This document shows positions 1 through 6,745 of a DNA stretch of 25,860 nucleotides, piece by piece (positions within the stretch are counted from its first letter, which is position 1; the number at the start of each line of letters is the position of its first letter). The stretch spans positions 1 through 25,860 of the IMG/VR virus record IMGVR_UViG_3300042564_003941. One strand, written 5' to 3'. Source of the DNA: a virus. The position numbers were made by a program, and so were the translations under genes. The notes under the pieces were generated by a model. The model was given only the letters and a program-made list of their open reading frames with translations. It did not search any database and was not told where the DNA came from.

Positions 1-113
1 TAGACTTTTATGTTTCGTTGATACACTTTTCGATACCTCTCTGTTGTCCAGGCGCCGACATTTGTAAACACATCGATGTTATTTGGGTATAAATAAACTG
101 AAATTTGTTGCAT
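1..113 (-). CDS. Partial phage protein, N-terminus only (probable virion protein)
   Basis: An open minus-strand frame starts at ATG 113-111 and runs without a stop off the left edge, giving 37 residues that begin MQQISVYLYPNN and continue with VGAWTTERYRKVYQRNIKV. The composition (aromatic, basic, no low-complexity runs) looks like real protein. The N-terminus resembles, from memory, small structural proteins of marine T4-like phages that carry a YQR.(I/L)K(I/V)Y motif near the start; this is not verified. It is head to head with the plus-strand gene at 143, and a late-type motif lies just upstream at 134-141. The frame is too short to function alone, and the rest lies outside the window. Confidence 0.65.
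   Translation of the reverse strand, partial: MQQISVYLYPNNIDVFTNVGAWTTERYRKVYQRNIKV
88..95 (+). promoter_or_regulatory. T4-type late promoter, exact TATAAATA
   Basis: This is an exact match to the T4 late promoter -10 motif recognised by gp55. Transcription would begin about 6 nt downstream, near 101, giving a leader of about 42 nt for the gene starting at 143. The motif lies inside the start of the leftward partial gene (1-113), and it is one reason to reject the TTG at 83 as the start of the rightward gene. Confidence 0.65.
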
Positions 114-133
114 ACATTAACGGACCTTTAGCA

Positions 134-141
134 TATTTATC
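134..141 (-). promoter_or_regulatory. Late-promoter-like motif GATAAATA
   Basis: Read on the minus strand this is GATAAATA, one mismatch from TATAAATA. Initiation near 128 would give a leader of about 15 nt before the ATG at 113, with an AAAGG ribosome-binding-like sequence in it. It faces the plus-strand late motif at 88-95, so the two predicted transcripts would overlap at their 5' ends. Confidence 0.4.
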
Positions 142-142
142 T

Positions 143-514
143 ATGAGAATCACAGAAAACCTACAGCAGAACTTTCCATTCATATCCGTATTAAATCACG
201 TAGATCAAGAATATGTTGGTATTATAATCAATCAAGATAATCAGATCACCAGTATGTACGACTATTCGTTGATAAAATCAGACCCAGAAAAAAGTAGATT
301 TATAGAACTAGGAGAAGCTTGGTGGTGGGAATCTAACCGTCAAATCCCTATCAGTATCTTTCTTGCTAGAGAAATTTTTACTTATAGATATGCCATACGA
401 AATTTTGCAACCAAAGATATCAAAGTTATACTAGGACCAATTACCAGTCTTAATGACATCATAATCAAACGTGTAAAAAGAAAATCTATTACACTAGTAA
501 GAAGAGTACCCTAA
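143..514 (+). CDS. Conserved hypothetical phage protein, 123 aa
   Basis: The frame is open from TTG 83, but the exact late promoter at 88-95 and the opposing gene starting at 113 make ATG 143 (MRITENLQQNF) the better start. No strong Shine-Dalgarno sequence is visible. The protein contains the segments EYVGIIINQDNQITSMYD, an aromatic block GEAWWWESNRQIPISIFL, and a basic C-terminus with KRVKRKSI. I do not recognise a domain; the pattern resembles small conserved proteins of marine T4-like phages, from memory only. Its stop (512-514) overlaps that of the convergent DnaE-like gene by 3 nt. It is probably a late gene because of its promoter. Confidence 0.75.
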   Translation: MRITENLQQNFPFISVLNHVDQEYVGIIINQDNQITSMYDYSLIKSDPEKSRFIELGEAWWWESNRQIPISIFLAREIFTYRYAIRNFATKDIKVILGPITSLNDIIIKRVKRKSITLVRRVP

Positions 515-1089
515 GAGTATCCGTAACTAATTTGTTCGCAGATCAAATTCATTTGAACAACAATAGCAACGGCATAGGCTGTAGCATGACTTTTCTTAAA
601 GTAATAATCATCAGTCTCTGGTTTTGTCCATACTTCCAACATCACTGTAATCCAATCTTTTCCAATTAAATGCCGTTTAGCTGGACGTATTATTCCCAAC
701 ACTGCTGCTAGTTGTTCTATGCTTTTCGGTTGCATTTCTTTGAGTATAGAACCATGCCCGTTGACATGAAAGAGCAAGCTGGTAAAATCGTCTTGTAATA
801 ACAAATCCCATAATGGTTCCTGATTCATTAGATGTACTAAATGATCTTCATTTTTAATACCGTTATATAATCCAACATTGAGAAAATCTATTTTAAAATA
901 TTCTCTTTGTTCAGCGTCATCATAAGGAACTGCACACAGTCCTGTTAGAGCGTTAACTGGTACTTCGTGAAGATAGACGCCTGTATTATGTTTGACCAAT
1001 CGATTGTTTTCAACGCGGCTGGCTCCCACGTGTTTAAATAATTTTAATGCAGAATCTCTGTCTGTAAAATCTATGTCTATATCAGGCAT
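511..1089 (-). CDS. Miniature DnaE-like protein (family C DNA polymerase palm motifs), 192 aa
   Basis: The start ATG 1089 overlaps the end of the upstream 62-aa gene by 8 nt; the longer upstream in-frame stretch runs through that gene and is rejected. The sequence keeps the order of landmarks of bacterial Pol III alpha. PDIDIDF (residues 2-8) matches E. coli PDFDVDF with catalytic D401/D403. KHNTGVYL (33-40) matches KHAGGVVI. FKIDFLNV (65-72) matches KFDFLGL with catalytic D555. LLFHVNGHGSILKEMQPKS resembles the AVFQLESRGMKDLIKRLQP region, IIRPAK matches FRPGP, and FKKSHATAYAV (164-174) matches FNKSHSAAYAL. So D3, D5 and D68 look like an intact metal-binding triad in a protein about one sixth of normal size, with no PHP, beta-binding or OB domains. 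Polymerase activity is uncertain; it might act as an accessory factor or another nucleotidyltransferase. It lies in the same operon as gp62. Confidence 0.8.
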   Translation of the reverse strand: MPDIDIDFTDRDSALKLFKHVGASRVENNRLVKHNTGVYLHEVPVNALTGLCAVPYDDAEQREYFKIDFLNVGLYNGIKNEDHLVHLMNQEPLWDLLLQDDFTSLLFHVNGHGSILKEMQPKSIEQLAAVLGIIRPAKRHLIGKDWITVMLEVWTKPETDDYYFKKSHATAYAVAIVVQMNLICEQISYGYS

Positions 1090-1270
1090 CTTTACCATCC
1101 CAAACCGCAATTTTTTTCCACTGTAATTTCCCCAAAGTTTCATACGGCACATAAACTTCACCAGTTTCTTTATCAGCCAACATCCACTTGCCTGGACATT
1201 TTGTTTTGATCTTTAGAGTCACTGGTTTAACTAGTTCTTGAGATTCTGTGCCGTCTAATAATTTTCTCAT
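1082..1270 (-). CDS. Small conserved hypothetical protein, 62 aa
   Basis: The ATG at 1270 forms a TAATG overlap with the stop of the upstream 79-aa gene, and its own end overlaps the DnaE-like start, so it is tightly coupled in the operon. The protein is basic, with a central GKWMLADKETGEVYVPYE segment that could form a small beta barrel or SH3-like fold; this is inference only. I see no cysteines in a metal-binding pattern, no signal peptide and no membrane segment. Function unknown. Its place between gp62 and the DnaE-like gene suggests a replication accessory role at most. Confidence 0.75.
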   Translation of the reverse strand: MRKLLDGTESQELVKPVTLKIKTKCPGKWMLADKETGEVYVPYETLGKLQWKKIAVWDGKDA

Positions 1271-1509
1271 TAGTTAAGTCTTGTAGTTTCAAATAATAGC
1301 AAAGGTAAAGTTTCTGCTAAAAACTGTGCATATTCTTCAGCGTCTTCAGCGTCTTCAAATCCGGAAAATTTTACATAAACGTCACTCGAGTCTTCAGCTA
1401 CAACTACTTCAATATCGATGTCGTCTCTTGATATATGTTCTTCATTGTCTTTAAGTTCTTCTTCAACGATTTCTGGTTCCGGCTCTTCTCGTCGTTTTTT
1501 AAAAATCAT
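1270..1509 (-). CDS. Small acidic hypothetical protein, 79 aa
   Basis: It starts at ATG 1509 in an ATGA overlap with the stop of the zinc-finger gene. The N-terminus is MIFKKRREEPEPE, followed by a strongly acidic stretch (residues 9-45), then a segment VYVKFSGFEDAEDAEEYAQFL and a hydrophobic LPLLLFETT near the C-terminus. EDAEDAEE is encoded by a short 9-nt repeat near 1338-1357. The acidic body with a hydrophobic tail recalls small adaptor or transcription-coactivator proteins of T4-like phages, but I cannot assign it to gp33 or any named family. The coupling on both sides argues that it is a genuine gene. Confidence 0.7.
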   Translation of the reverse strand: MIFKKRREEPEPEIVEEELKDNEEHISRDDIDIEVVVAEDSSDVYVKFSGFEDAEDAEEYAQFLAETLPLLLFETTRLN

Positions 1510-2192
1510 AATATTTTTGCCTCCTTAATGACATCTTTTATTAATTCAACATCAGCAGGCAGTGCTTTAAATCTTCTCATCCAAAATTGTGGATCAATGT
1601 ATGGCTCAACAATGGCCAATTGTTCATCATTCATTTTTGTCAACATCTCTTTGCCTGCTTTTGTATTTAACACAAGCCAAGGACTGATTGTGCCTTCTTT
1701 AATGTCATGAGTGGCTCGATTGAGATTGACATAGGCAAAGTAGTGTTCCCATGGTGCATTGTTCACATTGGCCCAATCCATCATGGTTTTGATTGATCTT
1801 TGAATGGCTCCGTCGGCCGGTTCTATTTTTATCAATTCAGAAACATAGGTATCATAAAGTTCATCACGACACCAATGGTCTAGTTTGACACCACTTTTGA
1901 TCACATAGTCTATAAATCTTTCTGGATATATTGGCGATGTGTTGACTAGAAAACTTCCGAATTTAACAAAAGCAGTATAGTATGGACTACTAGCAAAATC
2001 ATCAAAATTTTTATTAGATTTAGTCGATTGGGTAATTTCATAGAATCTCTGATAGGTTAGCAGTCCTGCCTGAACGTGTTTTTCTGTCTTTGACATGTGA
2101 CGACGTTTTTGTTCGCAGACATGAACAAATAGTGTTTTTTCCTTGGCGAAGAGTTTTTCACAGAATTCGCACTTATAATTTAAGTTCTGCAA
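1506..2192 (-). CDS. Zinc-finger hypothetical protein of T4-like phages, about 228 aa
   Basis: The frame is open to ATG 2276, but that would overlap gp62 by 104 nt. TTG 2192 (MQNLNYKCEFC) reduces the overlap to 20 nt and keeps the N-terminal finger, so I prefer it; there is no ATG between it and residue 33. The finger has C8-x2-C11-x12-H24 with C26 or H32 as a fourth ligand (KCEFCEKLF...HVC...RRH). The rest is mostly helical, with aromatic-rich blocks SSPYYTAFVKFGSFLV, KLDHWCRDELYDTYV, WANVNNAPWEHYFAYV and YIDPQFWMRRFKAL. From memory, similar proteins are widespread and unnamed in marine T4-like phages. Nucleic-acid binding is plausible because of the finger and the replication context. Confidence 0.75.
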   Translation of the reverse strand: MQNLNYKCEFCEKLFAKEKTLFVHVCEQKRRHMSKTEKHVQAGLLTYQRFYEITQSTKSNKNFDDFASSPYYTAFVKFGSFLVNTSPIYPERFIDYVIKSGVKLDHWCRDELYDTYVSELIKIEPADGAIQRSIKTMMDWANVNNAPWEHYFAYVNLNRATHDIKEGTISPWLVLNTKAGKEMLTKMNDEQLAIVEPYIDPQFWMRRFKALPADVELIKDVIKEAKIL

Positions 2193-2652
2193 TTTGTTTT
2201 TTATCCCAACCGAGGTCTTGGCAGTATTCTTTGATTTCTTTGTCTGTGGTAATTGTGGCAAGAGTTTCAATATCATTGTGTTTCATATTAGGAAAAAATT
2301 GACTAATTATTTCCTCTTTTTTATTCCTAGATTTTTTTAAAGATATGTATTCGTGAAAGTGTGTTTTTCCATCACCATAGCTGCATAGGCACAACAACAT
2401 CCAAACCAACTTGGGATGTTGTTGTATCACTGCCCAATTCTTATTGTAGATTTCATTTGTGATTTCTACAAAGTGTTCTTGGATTTCTCTGTTAGAACTT
2501 TTGACACCACTGATATAGCGATTTAAATTCCAAAAGTCGCCTTTAATTTCTTTACGACCTTCGTTTGTAGTGGCATCCCAAAGGTCTTTAATCCCTAGAT
2601 CTACTGCAGGAATTATATCTTTAAAAAGGTCTACGTGTTTATTCTTTGCCAT
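2173..2652 (-). CDS. 62: Clamp-loader small subunit, gp62-like
   Basis: T4 gp62 pairs with the gp44 ATPase to load the gp45 sliding clamp. The 159-aa product contains FWNLNRYISGV, a helical REIQEHFVEITNEIYNKNWAVI segment, HPKLVWMLLCLC, and a C-terminal region with FFPNMKHNDIETLA and IKEYCQDLGWDK. This matches my memory of the short gp62 form in cyanophages (T4 gp62 is 187 aa). No ATP-binding motif is present, as expected for gp62. The ATG at 2652 overlaps the end of the 93-aa gene by 14 nt. In T4, gp44 is next to gp62; here the neighbour is different and gp44 is not in the window. The assignment is from sequence pattern, not from a search. Confidence 0.7.
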   Translation of the reverse strand: MAKNKHVDLFKDIIPAVDLGIKDLWDATTNEGRKEIKGDFWNLNRYISGVKSSNREIQEHFVEITNEIYNKNWAVIQQHPKLVWMLLCLCSYGDGKTHFHEYISLKKSRNKKEEIISQFFPNMKHNDIETLATITTDKEIKEYCQDLGWDKKQIAELKL

Positions 2653-2920
2653 TGTTTTTGCTTAAATGATATATTAGTATAGCACGATCTAATACAGATT
2701 GCAAGGCCTCATTTGTCCTAGCGGCTCGACGAATTTTGCCCCAAAGTTGATCTTCTTTCATGTGTTCGTGTAATGGACGACCGTCGTTAGTTCTTGGATC
2801 TATTCTGTTTTCATACTGATACCCAATTAACTTCCGATCAGATTTGCCGGCTTCTCTGGCGTAGATCTCCTCGCCATTGCGTTCGTAGACATACGTAGCG
2901 TCTGGTTTAAGTGTTCCCAT
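2639..2920 (-). CDS. Conserved hypothetical phage protein, 93 aa
   Basis: The frame is open to TTG 2926 (MIMGTL), but ATG 2920 (MGTLKPDATYVYERN) is the more likely start; both overlap the end of the methyltransferase gene (2907). The protein contains LKPDATYVYERNGEEIYAREAG, then IGYQYENRIDPR and a helical C-terminus QLWGKIRRAARTNEALQSVL. From memory, proteins with a LKP.ATY.YER..G..YARE opening are common and uncharacterised in marine T4-like phages. It is coupled to gp62 downstream by a 14-nt overlap. Confidence 0.75.
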   Translation of the reverse strand: MGTLKPDATYVYERNGEEIYAREAGKSDRKLIGYQYENRIDPRTNDGRPLHEHMKEDQLWGKIRRAARTNEALQSVLDRAILIYHLSKNNGKE

Positions 2921-3476
2921 GATCAATTTCTGCCATAATAAAATATTTTTTTATCAGCATTGGTTTTTTCTGTCCTTTGGGGATTTTGGTATGTTCCGAG
3001 TATTTTTCGTCTAAAATTTTATAACCTAAATTTAAAAATTTTTGTCGCCACCATTCTTTAGATTCTAATATTAAGTGAGCATTTCGTCCATCGGGTAAAA
3101 TTAATTTGGCCGGGCTAAGAGCTATTAGATGATAAATGTATCGACTTCTTTTAGAAAGATATTCTAAAGTTTGATCTACAAATTCAGGTTCAATGTGTTC
3201 TAAAACATCTGTAGACATTAGCAGATCCACGTATACACTATCTAGAGAAGAATCAAACTTGCAATTTCCTGGATCATATCCTTGTATTACTTTGTCTGGA
3301 TATTCTTCTTTTAATTTATCTACTAATCTTCCTTTACCGCATCCAAAATCTAAAATGCTGTTAGGTTTGATTTTAGCAATAAAGTCTTCAGCGAATTTTG
3401 GAATTTTAGATCTTTTGCCAAACGGAGTATCGGCATGTATATCTGTTAGAATTTTTTTATATTTGTCGCTGATCAT
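2907..3476 (-). CDS. Class I SAM-dependent methyltransferase, 189 aa
   Basis: Motif I is ILDFGCGKGR (residues 41-50), the glycine-rich SAM-binding loop of Rossmann-fold methyltransferases. YDPG after the second strand and LLMSTDVLEHIEPEF (motif IV region with the DVLEH signature) follow. These features are typical of small-molecule or sugar methyltransferases rather than DNA methyltransferases, and there is no target-recognition domain or DPPY motif. ATG 3476 lies in an ATGA overlap with the epimerase stop. The substrate is unknown; sugar-module neighbours suggest a glycan or a nucleotide-sugar. Confidence 0.85.
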   Translation of the reverse strand: MISDKYKKILTDIHADTPFGKRSKIPKFAEDFIAKIKPNSILDFGCGKGRLVDKLKEEYPDKVIQGYDPGNCKFDSSLDSVYVDLLMSTDVLEHIEPEFVDQTLEYLSKRSRYIYHLIALSPAKLILPDGRNAHLILESKEWWRQKFLNLGYKILDEKYSEHTKIPKGQKKPMLIKKYFIMAEIDHGNT

Positions 3477-4315
3477 TTTACGTTTAATAACTCTTGTATA
3501 GTATATAATTGTTGCATAAAAGGAGACGGATTGTCAAGTACACTTCGCTCAAGATCTCCTGCTCTTCTAGGGCATACTCGAACTTCAAACTCACAGTTGT
3601 TAACTTTTTTATACAAGTTAATCATTTGTTTAACTGTTGTTCCAACTCCGTGACCTAAATTTTCTATTTGGTCAGTTGAATGATCAATTGCTTGTTCGAG
3701 GGCATGACAAATTTCATTGACATGTGTGTAGTCTCGAACAGCAGAACCATCTAGAGTATTATAATCGTCCCCAAACAAATTAAACACTCCGGTCTTTTGT
3801 GCGTTCATTAGATTCCACATTAGGCCGTCAGGATTAGTTGGGTTGATGCCGTCGCTGCCTGTTACGTTATAAAATCTAAATGTAGTAAACGGTATACTTT
3901 GTTCTTTACAATATTGATTTACAATTTCCTCAGAAGCTCTCTTGCTAATACCGTAGGGATTATTCATTGGTCCTGCCGAACCTGTACTGGCGTGTATAAA
4001 TCGTTTGAATTTTAGATCTTGCAGGACTCGCAATGTGCCTAATGTGTTTGTTTGATAATACACTATAGGATTTGTTACACTGCGACCTACAGCTACTTCT
4101 GCTGCCAAATGAATTACACAATCAAATTCAATATCTTCTATAGTCCATTTAAAATATCCCGGCATTGTTATATTGTTCCAGGAAAATCTTTCCATAGCAA
4201 CAACAGGTTTAGACTTATCTAAACCGTATAATTCTAGATCCGTTCTATTGTTTAACAATTTGGTTAGGTGACTGCCGATGTATCCAGAATTTCCTGTTAT
4301 TAATATTTTTTTCAT
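3473..4315 (-). CDS. NAD-dependent sugar epimerase/dehydratase (GalE-like extended SDR), 280 aa
   Basis: The N-terminal ILITGNSGYIG (residues 4-14) is the GxxGxxG NAD-binding motif of extended SDRs. IHLAAEVAVGRSV is the family VIHLAA motif. The active site is visible as STGSAG (from residue 110) and Y121-GIS-K125. RFYNVTGSDG and VRDYTHVNEI match the conserved substrate-binding region of UDP-glucose 4-epimerases. At 280 aa it is shorter than GalE (about 338). It probably interconverts a nucleotide-bound hexose, but the exact substrate cannot be read. It is coupled by ATGA overlaps to methyltransferases on both sides. Confidence 0.88.
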   Translation of the reverse strand: MKKILITGNSGYIGSHLTKLLNNRTDLELYGLDKSKPVVAMERFSWNNITMPGYFKWTIEDIEFDCVIHLAAEVAVGRSVTNPIVYYQTNTLGTLRVLQDLKFKRFIHASTGSAGPMNNPYGISKRASEEIVNQYCKEQSIPFTTFRFYNVTGSDGINPTNPDGLMWNLMNAQKTGVFNLFGDDYNTLDGSAVRDYTHVNEICHALEQAIDHSTDQIENLGHGVGTTVKQMINLYKKVNNCEFEVRVCPRRAGDLERSVLDNPSPFMQQLYTIQELLNVK

Positions 4316-4869
4316 ATAAAATCAAAGATAAGTTCAGGTCCATTCCAATTAGAAAATCTTTCTCTATACCAGTCAGCACTTCGACCTGTGGTACATTTAT
4401 CAGGTTCTAATAATTTTAATTTTTTAGGTTTTACATCCGCAATACCACTTGATTGTAATTCACCTATATAACAAAATTTAGTGGATAATTTTTCTAGGTG
4501 TTCTTTTAATGTTCCAAGATCTTCATCTGGAATAAATCCCAAACATTGTATTAGTATAACACCGTCATACGATCGATCAAGAGAAGGATACTTTTCAAAT
4601 TCTGGCCAACAAGGATCAAATTTAGCGACTTGATTAACTCCTAGATATTTGTCTAAGGTAGTTGCTACACCCGATTCCCATTCTACATCCATTGTGTATT
4701 GACGGCCTTTTCCGCAGCCATAATCTAGTAAAGATCTTGCATTGTGTTTTTCTACAAGTTCTTTAATTTTTTTTGCGTAAGGTATAGTATGGCGACCTGT
4801 CCAAGTTTTATTAGATTTATGATATTCTTTGCCATTTTCTACAATTCTATAATAAGCATCACTAAACAT
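4312..4869 (-). CDS. Class I SAM-dependent methyltransferase, 185 aa
   Basis: LLDYGCGKGRQY (residues 47-58) is motif I and is nearly the same as the LDFGCGKGR of the methyltransferase at 2907, so the two may be distant paralogues. YDGVILIQCLGFIPDEDL fits the motif IV region. The C-terminus contains GRSADWYRERFSNWNG. The start ATG 4869 is preceded by TAAGGA, which overlaps the stop of the FkbM gene. The substrate is not known; the sugar-module context suggests glycan or nucleotide-sugar methylation. Confidence 0.8.
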   Translation of the reverse strand: MFSDAYYRIVENGKEYHKSNKTWTGRHTIPYAKKIKELVEKHNARSLLDYGCGKGRQYTMDVEWESGVATTLDKYLGVNQVAKFDPCWPEFEKYPSLDRSYDGVILIQCLGFIPDEDLGTLKEHLEKLSTKFCYIGELQSSGIADVKPKKLKLLEPDKCTTGRSADWYRERFSNWNGPELIFDFI

Positions 4870-4878
4870 CTCAAGTCC

Positions 4879-5469
4879 TTACCAAGGTTCTACGGGTATA
4901 TTAAATTTTTTAAATTCTTCTATGATTTTATCTTCCCTTGTTTTGTATTTTTCAGGTTCTGAAAACATAGTACTATGCCATTCGATATAGAGTTTATTAA
5001 TAAATTTTAGGCGGCCGTCTGTTATAATTTTTTCTAATGTATCGTATTCAGCGCCTTCGATATCCATCTTCAGTATAACGTAATCATTTTCAGATAAATT
5101 TTGTACAAGCCATTCACTTAAATTTATTGTTGGAACTTCAACTTCTTCAACAAACGGTTTGCTGCCAGCTGGTCTCCATTCGTCTAAGGATACAATACTA
5201 GAGCCTGTTCCTGATCTAGCATCATTCCCATCTTTATCTGTAGACTTTTGAACATTAAATTTTACTTTACCATTTTCGTTGCTTACTGCTGCATGATAGG
5301 CAGTTAGGTCTAAATGTTTGAATCTTGGATTTTCTAAAAAAACTTGATAGGTATAAGGATTAGCTTCCCATGCATATACCTTCCAGCTTGAATCAATATT
5401 ATTAATTTCGATTTGTTTTTTCAAACCTTTTCCAAAATGGCTACCGCAATCTAATAAAACCTTTTTCAT
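4879..5469 (-). CDS. FkbM-family methyltransferase, 196 aa
   Basis: The product opens with VLLDCGSHFGKG (motif I) and WEANPYTYQVF (the E-x-N-P signature after the second strand). It has the FkbM hallmark ILKMDIEGAEYDTL (residues 132-145) and a following LYIEWHS. FkbM proteins are SAM-dependent O-methyltransferases that often act on sugars or polyketides and are frequent in polysaccharide gene clusters. The length is normal for a minimal FkbM domain. ATG 5469 overlaps the upstream stop as ATGA. It is likely to methylate a hydroxyl on the glycan made by this module. Confidence 0.85.
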   Translation of the reverse strand: MKKVLLDCGSHFGKGLKKQIEINNIDSSWKVYAWEANPYTYQVFLENPRFKHLDLTAYHAAVSNENGKVKFNVQKSTDKDGNDARSGTGSSIVSLDEWRPAGSKPFVEEVEVPTINLSEWLVQNLSENDYVILKMDIEGAEYDTLEKIITDGRLKFINKLYIEWHSTMFSEPEKYKTREDKIIEEFKKFNIPVEPW

Positions 5470-6140
5470 AGTGCAGCCTTTTTTGCTTCTTCTCTAGCGA
5501 TCACAGCATCTTTATATTCTTGAGAAGTGATTTGATCTTTTGAACCGCCCTTCCATTGTTTAGAATATCGAGCTTTGTGTCTTGATGCATACCATCCGTA
5601 TGGTCTTAGTTCAAGACTTATTCCGTTATAATTATATATTCCGGGGGCATCGGGTTTTCCAATCTTCTCCCACATCTTGACCCAGGCTATGCTATCGCCA
5701 TGCCATTTCTTTTGTTCTAAATCAAAATATGTAAAACATTCTTCAAAGAAAGGCAGTGAAGATTTTTTTGCTAGGCGCCATGCAGGAGTCATTACTATAG
5801 GGTCATTTCGATGTAGCATACACACATCGGTGGTTAGTTCTGGAAATTCTTGCAGTAACCTAAAATCTGGTTCGATGAACCAATATACCTCATCATCTAC
5901 AGCATCTTTTCGTAAGAATTCAACTATGAGTTTTTCTCGATTGTAGATAACCTCGCTCCTATTATCAACATCATAAAAGTAATTTTCATCGCCCCAGCCT
6001 TCGTGCCCAGTTATTGTTAAATGAATTAATGGAATATTAAATTCTTTTAAATTTTCTCGTAATCCCTTGACTAAATCTTTATAAATTCCCTCGCCGTGCC
6101 AATCGTACCCTACATCAGCATGAAATAATACTGCCTTCAT
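5466..6140 (-). CDS. Putative GT-A-like glycosyltransferase, 224 aa
   Basis: No family is certain. The start MKAVLFHADVGYDWHGEGIY and a central VYWFIEPDFRLLQEFP look like a GT-A fold in which EPD stands at the place of the metal-binding DxD. MTPAWRLAKKSSLPFFEEC and KKWHGDSIAWVKMW follow, with a short acidic/basic tail ending in an Ala/Lys helix (EEAKKAAL). Conserved-looking Trp, His and Asp residues in WHGDS may form the acceptor site. Coupled by ATGA overlaps to methyltransferases on both sides, it is most easily read as part of the glycan pathway. It could also be a non-catalytic sugar-binding protein. Confidence 0.6.
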   Translation of the reverse strand: MKAVLFHADVGYDWHGEGIYKDLVKGLRENLKEFNIPLIHLTITGHEGWGDENYFYDVDNRSEVIYNREKLIVEFLRKDAVDDEVYWFIEPDFRLLQEFPELTTDVCMLHRNDPIVMTPAWRLAKKSSLPFFEECFTYFDLEQKKWHGDSIAWVKMWEKIGKPDAPGIYNYNGISLELRPYGWYASRHKARYSKQWKGGSKDQITSQEYKDAVIAREEAKKAAL

Positions 6141-6745
6141 TGTGTTACCTCCATTGGTATAATGTTTATGTTTTTTAAGAAACTAGTTTTGTCTTGCCAG
6201 AAATCATTAGTATTTTTAACCAGTGCTACACATCTTAAATTATCCATGATTGTGTTTTCTAAGATTGTATAGTTACAGTTTAGAGCAAGATCATTAAAGA
6301 ACTTTTCCGAATAGTAATAATTACAATGATTTGCAAAATGTCCTTGATTTAATGGTTCGATATCGGGTATTAGGTGAATCATTAATCCTCCGATCTTAAC
6401 ACAATCATGCAATATTTTAAAACAATCATATTGACTATCAAACGGTTCAACATGTTCAGTGGTACCTGAATTTGTTACTATATCAAAATATGCAGGCCAT
6501 TCTACAAAGTCTGCTGATTTTGTTAAATCTTTAATTAACGACCCACGGTTACCATTTAGGTCTACAGAAATGTGATGGTATCCCAAATTTGTAAAATATT
6601 CTTTTCCGGTTTTTTCGGATAATCCAGATTTCTTCTTTACAATTTGATCACCTAGTTCTAACATTTTTAGACCTTTAATGTGTGATCCGTAGACTTTTTC
6701 CACAGCTACATTTATAAAATTAATGTAGGAAAGACGCAGTCCCAT
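6137..6745 (-). CDS. Class I methyltransferase-like protein, 202 aa
   Basis: MLELGDQ stands at the motif I position, but the usual G-x-G-x-G is reduced to ELGDQ. It is followed by HISVDLNG (acidic residue after the second strand), DIVTNSGTTEHVEPF, and KIGGLMIHLIPD, which match motifs IV and VI of class I methyltransferases. This pattern resembles the Methyltransf_11/23 group found in glycan clusters. The ATG at 6745 shares one base with the cupin stop (TAATG). The degenerate motif I makes activity less certain than for its neighbours. Substrate unknown. Confidence 0.7.
   Translation of the reverse strand: MGLRLSYINFINVAVEKVYGSHIKGLKMLELGDQIVKKKSGLSEKTGKEYFTNLGYHHISVDLNGNRGSLIKDLTKSADFVEWPAYFDIVTNSGTTEHVEPFDSQYDCFKILHDCVKIGGLMIHLIPDIEPLNQGHFANHCNYYYSEKFFNDLALNCNYTILENTIMDNLRCVALVKNTNDFWQDKTSFLKNINIIPMEVTQ

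Noticed and set aside
83-142. Extension of the plus-strand gene to TTG 83
   Set aside because: The region holds an exact late promoter (88-95) and the start of a protein-like opposing gene (ATG 113), so the translation upstream of ATG 143 is probably not used.
1338-1357. Short 9-nt tandem repeat (CTTCAGCGT)
   Set aside because: Only about two and a half copies, in frame and encoding EDAEDAEE; it is best seen as low-complexity coding sequence.
1270-1509. Assigning the small acidic protein to gp33 (late-transcription coactivator)
   Set aside because: Acidic composition and a hydrophobic tail are not enough; no conserved gp33 residue pattern is recognisable.
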